From positions 1 through 64,000 of the forward strand of contig JADGDG010000020.1 in the NCBI GenBank assembly GCA_016744995.1: a stretch of DNA of 64,000 nt, read 5' to 3'. Made by a program: the position numbers and the translations under genes. Under the pieces are notes generated by a model, which was not told the DNA's origin, searched no databases, and worked only from the letters and a program-made list of their open reading frames with translations. Source of the stretch: Gammaproteobacteria bacterium (GTDB lineage: Bacteria; Pseudomonadota; Gammaproteobacteria; GRL18). The stretch's first letter is position 1; each line of letters starts with the position of its first letter. Below, in pieces: positions 1-9,716 of this stretch.

Positions 1-1692
1 CGTGTACATCGCTTTATCAACATTGCCACTCGCGTCATAAAGATGGGTACTGCTGTTGATCAGGTTAAAAATTGCAAGGGCCCCATCAATGGGTTTGGCG
101 ACTTTGCTATAAGTTCCCAGAGTTTTTTGTATGAATGCTGCAGGGATGTATTTAACACTCGCCAGACGGCCACCCCAGGCATTGGTCAGTGCATCCGATG
201 GATCGGATAGATTATTATAACGCCAGTGGAGAAAATTATTTTGTCTCAAATTATTGATGATTGCATCAATTTTTGTATGAGCAAAGCCGGTTTTTTCCTG
301 GATCTCTTTCAGAGTATCCGGGATATTTTGAAAGATTTTATAACCAAAGTCATTGACTTGAAAGGCAGTATCAACAAAGCGTCTTATCTCCATATCAACA
401 CCTGAATTCAAAAGAGCCAGGGAAATGCCTTTTGCAACAATATTGGTTTGTTTCAATTTATTATCAGCAGTAAAAAAACTTTTTGCCTGATCAGCCTGTT
501 GTTTGCGTAATTGCAGTTCACTGACAATGGTTTTCAGACCGCTGTCATTGGCAGGTGATTCTTTTGAAACCGGCATGCCTTGCATCTTAAGATAACTGTC
601 TTTTATCAGATGGCTATAGGTCAGAGGGAATTGTTTTAATAAGCTTTCTTCTACGGTAATGGGATCACAGTTTACAATTTCAAATTCGCCAGCGATGTTT
701 TTTAAATCGAAGCGGAGGTTTTCTTTGAGTTGGTAGCTTTTCTGGGTGGTGAATTTTGAGCCCCATTGCTTAGAAACAGACCTAGCAGAAGTGTTAATAT
801 GAATAGTATAGAGTCCTTTTCGCAACTTATTGAATGGTGATCTAAATACGGCAGTAAAAAAATTTGAATTTATATTGTTGGGATCATTTTTATTATCTGA
901 AGTGATTTTTAATTTTTGTTGCAGTATCTTTGTGCCATGTTGCCAAAAAGATACAGTCCAGAGTAACGCTTGAGAATGAGAAAAAGCAAAGACAATATAA
1001 CGTGATTGTGGAATTACAAAACCATGCAATTTTTTATTAATTTTCTTCTGCTTTTCATACCATGAACGGTAAATAATATCTGGATGTATCTCATCAATGA
1101 TAATATTGTCTTTGTTATTATGGTTAAGTTTTTTATCAAACAATCCTTGCTCTACAGAAAGCTCAGCCTTGAGTTCCTCATTACTCCTGGGTTTTGTAAG
1201 TTCATCAAATGAAATGCTTTTTTGTGATAACTCGATTACCGACTGATTAGTATCTGAACTTGAGCTTTTATCTTTTTGTTTATCTACTATTTCTTTCAAT
1301 AAACCATCACTAATAACTTGTACCCATTTATCTCCTGACGCAGCATAAAAATAACTAATTTGTTCAATTGTTGGAAAAAATGCTTTTTGAGTTTTACCAT
1401 TGGTATCAGACAAAGCATACCAGCGAGTCCCCTCAGAGAAATCATTGTTCAGATGATTTAAAACGCCATTATAATTAGTAAACCAGGGTCTTAATTTCAT
1501 TACAGGTTTTGAACGGATATCGCCTTTCTTGGAAAAGACCATGGTTTCTGTAAAGATAATGGCTCCAGGAATAGGACGATAACCTCCTATAACTTCTTTG
1601 CCGGTAGCATCATAATGTGCTGAAAATAAATAATTAACCGGTATGCTTTTGCACTGACCAAATTCCTTTTTGCTTTCAGTATTATTTGACAT
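1..1692 (-). CDS. Large unknown protein in vgrG operon (3' end beyond window)
   Basis: An open frame of 564 codons runs from an ATG at 1692 to the left edge without a stop, so the C-terminus is missing. I read the frame through the window. It starts MSNNTESKKEFGQCKSIPVN and has no signal peptide or clear membrane segment. It is rich in Lys, Ser and Asn. I recognise no family. The start overlaps the end of the upstream membrane-protein gene by 11 bases, and both lie downstream of vgrG on the same strand, so all three are probably co-transcribed. Genes placed like this often encode T6SS cargo or its adaptor, and a toxic domain, if any, could lie in the missing C-terminal part. That role is inference from position only. 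It could also be a structural or accessory T6SS protein. Confidence 0.7.
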   Translation of the reverse strand, partial: MSNNTESKKEFGQCKSIPVNYLFSAHYDATGKEVIGGYRPIPGAIIFTETMVFSKKGDIRSKPVMKLRPWFTNYNGVLNHLNNDFSEGTRWYALSDTNGKTQKAFFPTIEQISYFYAASGDKWVQVISDGLLKEIVDKQKDKSSSSDTNQSVIELSQKSISFDELTKPRSNEELKAELSVEQGLFDKKLNHNNKDNIIIDEIHPDIIYRSWYEKQKKINKKLHGFVIPQSRYIVFAFSHSQALLWTVSFWQHGTKILQQKLKITSDNKNDPNNINSNFFTAVFRSPFNKLRKGLYTIHINTSARSVSKQWGSKFTTQKSYQLKENLRFDLKNIAGEFEIVNCDPITVEESLLKQFPLTYSHLIKDSYLKMQGMPVSKESPANDSGLKTIVSELQLRKQQADQAKSFFTADNKLKQTNIVAKGISLALLNSGVDMEIRRFVDTAFQVNDFGYKIFQNIPDTLKEIQEKTGFAHTKIDAIINNLRQNNFLHWRYNNLSDPSDALTNAWGGRLASVKYIPAAFIQKTLGTYSKVAKPIDGALAIFNLINSSTHLYDASGNVDKAMYT

Positions 1693-2707
1693 TATTTATT
1701 CTCTCATTAAATAAAGACCATCCATGTATTTGATATCCTGTTTCCTTGTTCAATTGCTCACCACCATATTTAGAGAAGAAAAAAATCTTTTCTTTCTTCT
1801 CTATTTCATAGTAATATGCATCTACAAGCAGGCCATTAAATATTTTATTTCCAAGCATATTAATCATAGGATTTAACATGGTTGGAAGATTTTCTATTTT
1901 TTTCATATTATTTATAGGTGCTAAGTAAATTCCTTCATAATTCTGATAAATAAAATAATTTCCGCTAGGATTGACATAATGAGTTGATTGATGAAGATTT
2001 TCACCGAGCGGTATTCTTTCCAGTTCATTCCCCTTAAAATCTAATCGAATAAGATCTTTACTTCCAATTTGATTAATTATTTCTTCAGTTTGCTGAACAT
2101 AAAAACTATTAGAAAAGGTTTGTTTTATGATTTCATTTTTTCCACCATCCAAATAATAGCGAGATAACGATCTTGTCTTATCCCTTAAATAAAAAAATGA
2201 TTTTGAATCAGAAACCCAGGGGTAACGGATTAAAAAAGCATGTTCTGAGTCTTCAATTCTTGTATTTTTTTGTTCTTTTAAATCAATAATATAAACGGCA
2301 AAATAACTGACTCTACGTTTTCCCATTAAAACCAATATATGACGATTGTCTGGTGAACGATACGTATTAAATCCAGGATGAATGCCTACATCGATATCTT
2401 TTGGATACAATAAATCAGCATCAACAGCCAGACGTAAATCCGACCCATCCACCTTGACACTCCAGATCTCAGGTTTGTCACGATTTGGCCCCTGCCATGA
2501 AAACTGAATCCGGGGTTGATCAAATATTTCCGGGTCACCATAGACCTCACGTTTAAGCTCAAACGGAGCCAGAACTTCTTCTGCAACCACCGGAGGTCTT
2601 GCTATGGGAATATCACGATTATCCCACAAGACATAACTGACAAAGCCTGAGACAATAACCACCAGTGCCAGAACAACATTTAAGAAAACCTTTACCCCTG
2701 TTTTCAT
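1682..2707 (-). CDS. Membrane-anchored TolB/beta-propeller-like protein, vgrG-linked
   Basis: A 341-residue protein with one N-terminal membrane segment (about residues 7-28) and a long, probably periplasmic domain. That domain has spaced beta-rich blocks such as IWSVKVDGSDLRL and YRSPDNRHILVLMG, which resemble blades of TolB/WD40-like propellers. The start is preceded by an AGGAT ribosome site. It begins 46 bases after the vgrG stop and its end overlaps the next gene, which supports one operon. A periplasmic, membrane-tethered protein encoded between VgrG and a large unknown gene could be an immunity protein or a loading factor, but no sequence feature proves either. Alternatively it is an unrelated envelope protein. 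I do not recognise a named family beyond the propeller-like pattern. Confidence 0.75.
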   Translation of the reverse strand: MKTGVKVFLNVVLALVVIVSGFVSYVLWDNRDIPIARPPVVAEEVLAPFELKREVYGDPEIFDQPRIQFSWQGPNRDKPEIWSVKVDGSDLRLAVDADLLYPKDIDVGIHPGFNTYRSPDNRHILVLMGKRRVSYFAVYIIDLKEQKNTRIEDSEHAFLIRYPWVSDSKSFFYLRDKTRSLSRYYLDGGKNEIIKQTFSNSFYVQQTEEIINQIGSKDLIRLDFKGNELERIPLGENLHQSTHYVNPSGNYFIYQNYEGIYLAPINNMKKIENLPTMLNPMINMLGNKIFNGLLVDAYYYEIEKKEKIFFFSKYGGEQLNKETGYQIHGWSLFNERINNVK

Positions 2708-2753
2708 TGTTTTATCCTGCTTAAGGTTATGTTAACTATCATACTTATCTCCA

Positions 2754-5429
2754 CTATTGAAAAGTTTCTTTAAGCTTTTCCAAAGTAGCGAACGATAAAA
2801 TACAAAAAGGCTCAGTGCCTTCTTCATTGGGATCGCAAATAAAATGAAACAAAGCGCCTTCGGGGATATCGTTGTACATAAGCTCAAGCCAGGTTTGCTT
2901 TGTATCAGGCAAGTCATTCAGATTTACTGTTTGACTCCATGATGCATCTTCTGTCATGAGAATATAACTGTCATTGCGCTGCTCCGGTGCATCTTCATCC
3001 ATTTCAAGATGGAGAAATAAAGCCGGCTTAAGTTTAAAGCGATTCACTTTCTTCATTTCCAGAAAATACATTTCTTCACTGCTGATTGCCTGATAATTAG
3101 TTTTTTCTTTAGTGGGAGCAAAATCAGGCTCAACTAACTCACCCGGGGTTTGATTCTTATTTTCTAAAAAATTCACCTGATAATCATACACTTCAATTTC
3201 CGGGTATTGTGCAAATCCATTTTTATCCAGACGTCCCTGTTTGATAATAGTGTTATCTCGTATGATCTGATAGGGTCTGTCGGGCACTACATAATTTTCA
3301 TCATCCAGCAGCAGGATTGCCAGCCACTGAATTTCAGGCTTAGCTAAAACCTGCGGAGGAATGAGTGAGGCATCTCTTCTGGGGATTGCTTTTGGCTCGG
3401 GAGGGACTTCCTGCTCCATCAGGCGTAATGATTTATACGCTTCGAGGGCCTGTCGTTGTTTTGCTTGATAACCCGGATGATCTTTATCCGCTTCCTGCGG
3501 CAATTTGGGTTCAACCGGACTGGCACCGGTGCCGCTGCCTGGAGTGCCGCCTTCATTGATGCGAATGCTGGCACCACTGAAGCCTACACCATCGGGATCT
3601 GTTTTCATAACACTGCCGCCGGCTTTCATACTGAGCATTTCTCCGGCATCAAAGACTAATTTATTACCGGCTTTGATGTGGATTTCATTGCCGGCATTGA
3701 GATAAAAGTCTTCTCCTACGAGGGTGTGGTGAGTCTGGCCGACACTAAGATGGCTGCTTTCTCCGATTTCTATGTTCTGATCTTTATTGATGATCACATG
3801 TTTATTGTTTTTGATGTGCTCAAAGCGTTGTTTTTCTACGATCAGATGACGATCGTGCTGGATGTGTTCGCGGCGGTCATTTTTGACCCGGTTATCAATG
3901 TCTTTTTCGGCAAAGATGGCAATTTGTTCCTGGCCTTTTTTGTCTTCAAAACGGATCTCATTAAAGCCTTTGCCACCGATGCTGGAACTGGTTTTGGTGG
4001 TGCTGCGGGTTTTGTGTTCGGGCAGTTTATAGGGGGGGCGGTTAACGGCATTATAGAGTGAGCCGGCAACAATGGGCTGATCGGGATCGCCATTAATAAA
4101 ACTGATAAGTACTTCATGGCCGATGCGGGGAATGTGTATTTTACCCCATTGATTACCGGCCCAGCTCTGGCTCACGGGTATCCAGCAGGAGCTGTTTTCG
4201 TCGTTCTGACCTTCCCTATCCCAGGGGAACTGGACTTTGATGCGGCCGTATTTATCGGTATAGATCTCTTCTCCTTTGGGGCCGGTAACAAATACACCTT
4301 CCTGATAGTCCAGTTGTGGTCTGGGGGTAATGTGTGCGGGTTTAAAACGCAGGCTGTCAGGGATGAGTTCACTGTTGTTGTGGTAGTGAAATCCTGTTTC
4401 GGTGCCGGCGTATTCTTCCAGTGCGGTATATTGCCGCACTTTGAATTTGACATTGTGTATCAGGTATTTCTGGTTAAAGTCCGTACGCAGGTGGTTAATG
4501 AGGCTGAAACGATGGCCCGGTTCCATTTGGATGACGTCATTTTTTGTTTTGGCAAATTGGCTCTGGGCTTTGTGGGACTGCAGACACTGGTCGATGTAGT
4601 GTTGCCCGGCTTCGGAGTCGGTAAAGCTCTGTTGTTCGTGAAAGCTATAGTGTTCCAGAAATTTGCTGCTCTGGAGAAATTGCACATGCTGCAGGTCTTT
4701 GGCGGGTTTGGTGAGGTCAAAGCCGGTATGGGTGGCATGGTCAAAGCCGACACGGGCGCCCAGAGAAAAGCTTTCACAGCTGCTATACTCTGGCACCAGG
4801 CCGTTGCGGGGACGCAGTGTCAGTTCGGGGCCTTGTTCGGCGTTGATTGCCGGCAGGGATTCATTGATGTCGGCAAATATCAGAATATGTTTGTTATGCT
4901 GATGGCGATAGTGGTAGTGGATACCTTCCTGTTCCAGCAGTCTTGAGATAAAGGCAAAATCACTTTCATTGAATTGCACGGTATAGTCCCGTTCAGCGTA
5001 GGTCTCTTTAAGATGAAATTCAGACTCATCAGGCTGGTGTCCCGATTCTTTTAGCAGCTGGGTGATAATTTGCGGCACTGTTTTATGCTGGAAGATACGA
5101 CAGTTGGTGCGATAGTTAAGAAACCATAGTTTGGGCACCAGGGTGATCTCATAAGTATAGGACTGGCCATTTTCACCCATCATGGCAGCATATTTGATGA
5201 TACCGTGGAAGTAGCGGGACTCATTTTTGTAGTGCAGGGTGATAATAGCAGCCTGTTTGGCCAGTTCGCTCAGCTCGAGATCCGGGATCCCGCAGATGAA
5301 TCGGGCGGTAATTTCATAGGGAGCGGATAAGGTTTGCTGGCCAGTGAGTTCGAAAATTTTGGTGTCTTCGATGCAGTTGCTGATGTTCAGGGTCAGACGC
5401 TGGGTATTGCCGGAAGATATTTGAGGCAT
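2754..5429 (-). CDS. vgrG: Type VI secretion tip protein VgrG (TssI) with C-terminal extension
   Basis: VgrG trimers form the spike at the tip of the T6SS tube and are ejected into target cells. This 891-residue protein has the usual order: a gp27-like N-terminal part (about 1-370, with the FNESDFAFISRLLEQEG motif near 153), a gp5-like OB fold (about 385-465, with DKYGRIKVQFPWDREG and INGDPDQPIVAGSLYN), then a beta-helix needle with repeated short blocks (about 480-610). After a Gly/Ser/Pro-rich linker (about 625-650) comes a further stretch of some 240 residues, including a beta-rich segment (about 698-760), that classical VgrGs lack. The start has an AAGGAAAT ribosome site. The core looks more GC-rich than the flanking genes. 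No other T6SS structural gene is in the window, so this is an orphan vgrG island. Confidence 0.95.
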   Translation of the reverse strand: MPQISSGNTQRLTLNISNCIEDTKIFELTGQQTLSAPYEITARFICGIPDLELSELAKQAAIITLHYKNESRYFHGIIKYAAMMGENGQSYTYEITLVPKLWFLNYRTNCRIFQHKTVPQIITQLLKESGHQPDESEFHLKETYAERDYTVQFNESDFAFISRLLEQEGIHYHYRHQHNKHILIFADINESLPAINAEQGPELTLRPRNGLVPEYSSCESFSLGARVGFDHATHTGFDLTKPAKDLQHVQFLQSSKFLEHYSFHEQQSFTDSEAGQHYIDQCLQSHKAQSQFAKTKNDVIQMEPGHRFSLINHLRTDFNQKYLIHNVKFKVRQYTALEEYAGTETGFHYHNNSELIPDSLRFKPAHITPRPQLDYQEGVFVTGPKGEEIYTDKYGRIKVQFPWDREGQNDENSSCWIPVSQSWAGNQWGKIHIPRIGHEVLISFINGDPDQPIVAGSLYNAVNRPPYKLPEHKTRSTTKTSSSIGGKGFNEIRFEDKKGQEQIAIFAEKDIDNRVKNDRREHIQHDRHLIVEKQRFEHIKNNKHVIINKDQNIEIGESSHLSVGQTHHTLVGEDFYLNAGNEIHIKAGNKLVFDAGEMLSMKAGGSVMKTDPDGVGFSGASIRINEGGTPGSGTGASPVEPKLPQEADKDHPGYQAKQRQALEAYKSLRLMEQEVPPEPKAIPRRDASLIPPQVLAKPEIQWLAILLLDDENYVVPDRPYQIIRDNTIIKQGRLDKNGFAQYPEIEVYDYQVNFLENKNQTPGELVEPDFAPTKEKTNYQAISSEEMYFLEMKKVNRFKLKPALFLHLEMDEDAPEQRNDSYILMTEDASWSQTVNLNDLPDTKQTWLELMYNDIPEGALFHFICDPNEEGTEPFCILSFATLEKLKETFQ

Positions 5430-5600
5430 GGTGATTTCCTTATCAATATTTTTATTTTAATGTGATCTCATTAAAAACAGAACTCATCTTCCTGATGAAT
5501 TGAAGCTATTATCTTATCTAAAATGCTTTACATTATCAATAAACAAATACTGTCAGTTTTAGCCTATGAAAATACAAACTTACTCTGCTATACTCTGAAA

Positions 5601-6599
5601 ATGCTCAAATCACACTCCCCCATTAAGCTTTCTACTGAAGCAGCACCACAGCTCATCGTTGTTATTGATACCGAAGAAGAGTTTGACTGGTCATCGAAAC
5701 CAGATAAAAATGCAAACTCTGTTACCGCGATGGAAAAAATACATCTTGTCCAGGATATCTTTGATGAGTACAAAGTAAAACCCTGTTACGTCATTGACTA
5801 CCCAATTGCCAGCCAGCCGGAAGGTTATGAACCATTATTACAAATTTATGAACAGGGCAATTGTGAGATTGGCGCGCACTTACACCCCTGGGTTAATCCT
5901 CCATTTGATGAACAATTGACCATTAGTAATATGTACCCTGGAAACCTGGAAGCATCTTTAGAATTAAGCAAGCTTAAAAATCTCAGTGAGCAAATCAATA
6001 AAGTCTTTAAGTTCACGCCAAACATTTATAAAGCAGGAAGATACGGCATTGGTGAAAATACTACTCAAATAATGACTGAACTGGGCTTTGATATTGATTT
6101 ATCAATCTGTACCTCTTATGACTATCGAGCAGATGGCGGGCCGGATTTTAGCCATGCCCATGCAGAACCATTCTGGTTCGGGGAAAACGAGCAACTGTTA
6201 GAAATCCCCTTAACCGGTGCATTTGTGGGTTATGCCGGGAAAATATCAAAAGATATTTATAACCTGGCGCATTATTTTAACTTCCTCAGAGCCAGAGGAA
6301 TTCTTTCCCGGCTAAATATCGTTGATCGCTTAATGTTATCCCCTGAAGGATATACTTCAAAAGAACATATAAAATTAACCAAATTCCTTTATAATAAAGG
6401 AGTCAGAACATTTACCTGGAATTTTCATAGCCCCACAGTAGTTCCCGGAATGACTGATTACACACAAAACCAAAAGGATTTAGTACAATTTCTTGATTCT
6501 TTTCGTTATTTTTTTGATTTTTTCTTTGATGAACTGGGTGGTACTGCAACCACACCCAATCAACTTAAACAAACGCTTAAACAAAATGGAGACTTCTAA
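5601..6599 (+). CDS. Polysaccharide deacetylase family protein (WalW-like)
   Basis: Probable NodB-fold enzyme acting on a surface glycan. The motif VVIDTEEEFDW near the N-terminus carries the catalytic-type Asp, and GAHLHPWVNPPFDE supplies the His pair expected for metal binding in this branch. A PNIYKAGRYGIGENT segment follows. The frame could start at 5523, but the extra 26 residues look unlike the family, so I prefer the ATG at 5601 (332 residues); neither start has a clear ribosome site. A TATACT hexamer lies just before 5601. The stop codon is immediately followed by the ATG of the carbamoyltransferase gene, so the two are translationally coupled and probably modify the same glycan. The exact substrate cannot be read from sequence. 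Confidence 0.8.
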   Translation: MLKSHSPIKLSTEAAPQLIVVIDTEEEFDWSSKPDKNANSVTAMEKIHLVQDIFDEYKVKPCYVIDYPIASQPEGYEPLLQIYEQGNCEIGAHLHPWVNPPFDEQLTISNMYPGNLEASLELSKLKNLSEQINKVFKFTPNIYKAGRYGIGENTTQIMTELGFDIDLSICTSYDYRADGGPDFSHAHAEPFWFGENEQLLEIPLTGAFVGYAGKISKDIYNLAHYFNFLRARGILSRLNIVDRLMLSPEGYTSKEHIKLTKFLYNKGVRTFTWNFHSPTVVPGMTDYTQNQKDLVQFLDSFRYFFDFFFDELGGTATTPNQLKQTLKQNGDF

Positions 6600-8426
6600 A
6601 TGAAGGTTTTAGGTATATCACCACTGGATAAGGATGCCAATGTTGCTATTGTCGAGGATGGTGTAATTCTATTTGCAGCAGGTGAAGAACGATTTACCCG
6701 CAACAAACAACAGGATGGGTTTCCACTGCATGCAATAGAAAAAGCGTTAGAGTATACCAATACCAAAATTGAAGAAATTGATATGGTTGTCTATCCCTTC
6801 ATGGAGTATCAGCAAGAAGCAAAACTCATTAAGAAAAATTTAGATGATGAAAAAACCTTTTTGAAAAAGTTTCACAGCAGTAACTTAAAAAAATTACTTG
6901 CTGATGCCGAGAAAAAAGTCCCGAAACGCTATGATCATATTCACGGATTAAATCTGCCCAATGAAAAAGTGGAAAAAGGCTTTCTTTATAACACTTTTTA
7001 TAACCTCGCCGGCAGTCAATCAGCCATCTCCAATAAAGCCGCGATAAAAGGCTCTCAATCATGGGCTGACAGCGCTGATGCCTCATTTAAGAAATGGCAG
7101 AATGATCTGGAAGACGGTTTAGAGCAGCTGGGTCTGAAAGATAAATTAAAGCGTATGGATCATCACCTTTCTCATGCGGCCAATAGCTTTTATAGCAGTG
7201 GTTTTGATGAAGCTCTATGTATCACTCTTGATGGTTACGGGACTGGACTAGCCGGCTCTGCCAGTGAAGCAAAAAACGGCAAGATCAAGCGGCTTCACGG
7301 CGTCCAGTATCCAAATTCTCTGGGCACAATGTATGAACATGTCACCTCCAGTCTTGGTTACAAACCTGGAAGGCATGAAGGTAAAATCGTTGGCCTGGCA
7401 TCCTATGGTGATCCTGAGATTTTAAGCGAGATACTGCTCAGCCGCATCGACCAGTCTTCTGGTGATTTCAAAATTTATGAATCAAACAATATCTACTTTT
7501 CACGATATCTGGCCTCACATTTTCCTAAAATAGATGTTGCTGCAGCCTATCAGGATGTACTTGAAAAAGTGGCTGTTAATTATGTTCGACACTGGGTCAA
7601 AGCAACAGGCATCTCAAACGTTGTGCTATCTGGAGGTGTTACAGCTAATGTTAAGTTGAACCAGCGTATTTTTGAAATAGATGAAGTCAAACAAATCTTT
7701 GTTTATCCCAATATGGGTGATGGCGGCTGTGGTACAGGCGCAGCTCTGTATCATTCTCATACTACAGAAACAAAACCATCAATTAGTGATGCGTATTTTG
7801 GCCCTAATTTCAGTGATGAAGAGATTCAAAAAGAGCTGGACAGTGAAAAACTGACTTTCACAAAACCTGAAAAATATGCCGCAGAAGTTGCTAAACTCAT
7901 TCATGAAGGCAAAGTTGTCGCCCGATTCGACGGTAGAATGGAATATGGCCCAAGAGCATTGGGGAATCGCTCAATTATGTATCATGCCAGAGAGCCCGAA
8001 GTAAACCAATGGCTTAATAAGCGCCTTGGACGTACTGAATTTATGCCCTTCGCCCCCGTTACTCTGTATGAAGCAAGAGAAAAATACTTCATCAACATCA
8101 AGGGTGCAGAGCATGCCGCTGAATTCATGACTATTACCTTTGACTGTACAGACGAAATGAAACGTGATTGCCCGGCAGCAGTCCATGTTGATGGTACAGC
8201 CAGGCCGCAGCTTATCAGAAGAGAAGTCAATCCAGGTTATTATGATATTTTAAAAGAATATGAGAAGCTCAGCGGCATCTCCAGCTTGATTAATACCAGT
8301 TTCAATATGCATGAAGAACCAATTGTCTGTACCCCTTTTGATGCCATCAGGGCATTCTTACAGGGCAATCTGGATTATCTGGCCATAGGCCCGTTCCTGG
8401 TTCAACATCCTTTAAATAAACAATAG
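6600..8426 (+). CDS. Carbamoyltransferase, NodU/CmcH family
   Basis: These enzymes transfer a carbamoyl group from carbamoyl phosphate, through an adenylated intermediate, onto a hydroxyl of a sugar or small molecule. The 608-residue protein has both halves of the family: an N-terminal Kae1-like ATPase part beginning VLGISPLDKDANVAIVEDG with the metal-binding cluster DHHLSHAANSF (His188, His189 and His192), and a C-terminal part with GRMEYGPRALGNRSI (about 444-458). The length is normal for the family. It begins at the base after the stop of the deacetylase gene, which implies a shared pathway. In a surface-polysaccharide region the likely acceptor is a glycan residue, but a secondary metabolite is possible. 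Confidence 0.9.
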   Translation: MKVLGISPLDKDANVAIVEDGVILFAAGEERFTRNKQQDGFPLHAIEKALEYTNTKIEEIDMVVYPFMEYQQEAKLIKKNLDDEKTFLKKFHSSNLKKLLADAEKKVPKRYDHIHGLNLPNEKVEKGFLYNTFYNLAGSQSAISNKAAIKGSQSWADSADASFKKWQNDLEDGLEQLGLKDKLKRMDHHLSHAANSFYSSGFDEALCITLDGYGTGLAGSASEAKNGKIKRLHGVQYPNSLGTMYEHVTSSLGYKPGRHEGKIVGLASYGDPEILSEILLSRIDQSSGDFKIYESNNIYFSRYLASHFPKIDVAAAYQDVLEKVAVNYVRHWVKATGISNVVLSGGVTANVKLNQRIFEIDEVKQIFVYPNMGDGGCGTGAALYHSHTTETKPSISDAYFGPNFSDEEIQKELDSEKLTFTKPEKYAAEVAKLIHEGKVVARFDGRMEYGPRALGNRSIMYHAREPEVNQWLNKRLGRTEFMPFAPVTLYEAREKYFINIKGAEHAAEFMTITFDCTDEMKRDCPAAVHVDGTARPQLIRREVNPGYYDILKEYEKLSGISSLINTSFNMHEEPIVCTPFDAIRAFLQGNLDYLAIGPFLVQHPLNKQ

Positions 8427-8509
8427 AAGACTGTAAGTTGTAATATTCTTTATAAAAAGGGAAATACTGGCTATAACAGAATTATCAAAACATTTTTCTG
8501 GAGATTTTT

Positions 8510-9541
8510 TTGGATAAGCGTTATAGGTCTATGGACTTCTTGCGAGCCATAGCAATTTTACTTGTTGTTCTTGCTCATACAATCCTATCCTATGGTGCCC
8601 CAAAAAACTTAGCGCCACTACAGCTGGGAGGAACTGGCGTTGACTTATTCTTTGTCTTATCTGGTTGGCTATTAGGCGGTCTGTTATTCAAAGAAGCGGA
8701 AAAAAATAATAGCATTGATATAAAGCGATTTTGGGCAAGGCGATGGATGAGAACGTTGCCCGCATATTATACTGTCTTAGTTCTTACCATTATCCAAAGA
8801 TACTTAACAAAAGAGAATGTTGAATTTCCCTGGGAGTATTTTTTCTTTCTTCAAAATTATGATGCTAACCTGAGTTTATTTTTTGTTAGCTGGTCTTTAT
8901 GTGTAGAAGAGCAATTTTATTTATTTATTGCCCCATTACTGGCTTTTCTCACGCTATTGAAAAGAAAAACAACCACCATTGTTCTTTTGGGCTTATTTCT
9001 TCTTCCATTTTTATTCAGGCAAGCTGACTGGTATTCCAGCGTAATGGAAACACATGTTAGAGTTGATGGTTGCCTGGCTGGAGTATTACTCGCACACATA
9101 CGTTATCAATACCACTCATTGTGGGAAAAATTAACTAATATTGCACCACAAATCGCTTTTATAAGTATAATACTATATCTATTTTTCTTTATCGCACGTT
9201 ACAACCCATCGTTTGGAGTAAATGATCCCAACAAACTATTGTTAGCTATTATTTTTGGCGGATGGGTATTACTAGCAAATGCAAACACGACCTGGAGCAA
9301 TAAACTCTATTTCCCTGGAGCAAAATATATTGCTACCCGTTCATATGCACTCTATTTATTACATCCTGAAATATTAGCCTTGCTTAAAAGATTTTTTATT
9401 GACATTCCATTTCTATTTTATTTGAGCATGGCTTTAATAGGCAGTTTAATTTTATCAGAGATTTTATATAGGATAGTAGAAAAGCCAATAATGGATGCCA
9501 GAGAAAGCTACCGATTTTCAAAAAGCAAAAAATTTAATTAG
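8510..9541 (+). CDS. Membrane O-acyltransferase (acyltransferase 3 family)
   Basis: A 343-residue integral membrane protein with about ten hydrophobic segments. It opens with the family signature RSMDFLRAIAILLVVLAHT, whose His is the expected catalytic residue, and contains RFWARRWMRTLPAYY, typical of OafA-like O-acetyltransferases. The start is a TTG at 8510 preceded by GGAG at about 8499-8502; an ATG at 8531 would also keep the whole first helix. It follows the carbamoyltransferase gene by 83 bases on the same strand. The probable job is to add acetyl or another short acyl group to a sugar at the inner membrane before export. It differs clearly from the second acyltransferase at 15.4 kb. 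Confidence 0.87.
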   Translation: MDKRYRSMDFLRAIAILLVVLAHTILSYGAPKNLAPLQLGGTGVDLFFVLSGWLLGGLLFKEAEKNNSIDIKRFWARRWMRTLPAYYTVLVLTIIQRYLTKENVEFPWEYFFFLQNYDANLSLFFVSWSLCVEEQFYLFIAPLLAFLTLLKRKTTTIVLLGLFLLPFLFRQADWYSSVMETHVRVDGCLAGVLLAHIRYQYHSLWEKLTNIAPQIAFISIILYLFFFIARYNPSFGVNDPNKLLLAIIFGGWVLLANANTTWSNKLYFPGAKYIATRSYALYLLHPEILALLKRFFIDIPFLFYLSMALIGSLILSEILYRIVEKPIMDARESYRFSKSKKFN

Positions 9542-9716
9542 TCGGCCCTGAAAAAAGATAAATTCCAGAGTATCATAAATTATTATAGAATATGTTTATC
9601 AATTTATTGTTTATTATCATATTTTATAGGTCGTCATAAAAAATGATAATAGTTTGAATCAAAAATAAGATTAAATTATTCATTAACAGGATTAAGATAT
9701 AGAGGTCCATCTTTTT

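Noticed and set aside
3678..4061. Plus-strand open frame of 127 codons opposite the vgrG needle region
   Set aside because: It reflects the repeated codons of the VgrG beta-helix read backwards; no independent signal supports it.
4116..4946. Long plus-strand open frame of 276 codons opposite vgrG
   Set aside because: It lies wholly inside the vgrG coding strand complement, is rich in Val, Phe and Gly as expected for an antisense shadow, and has no ribosome site or family motif.
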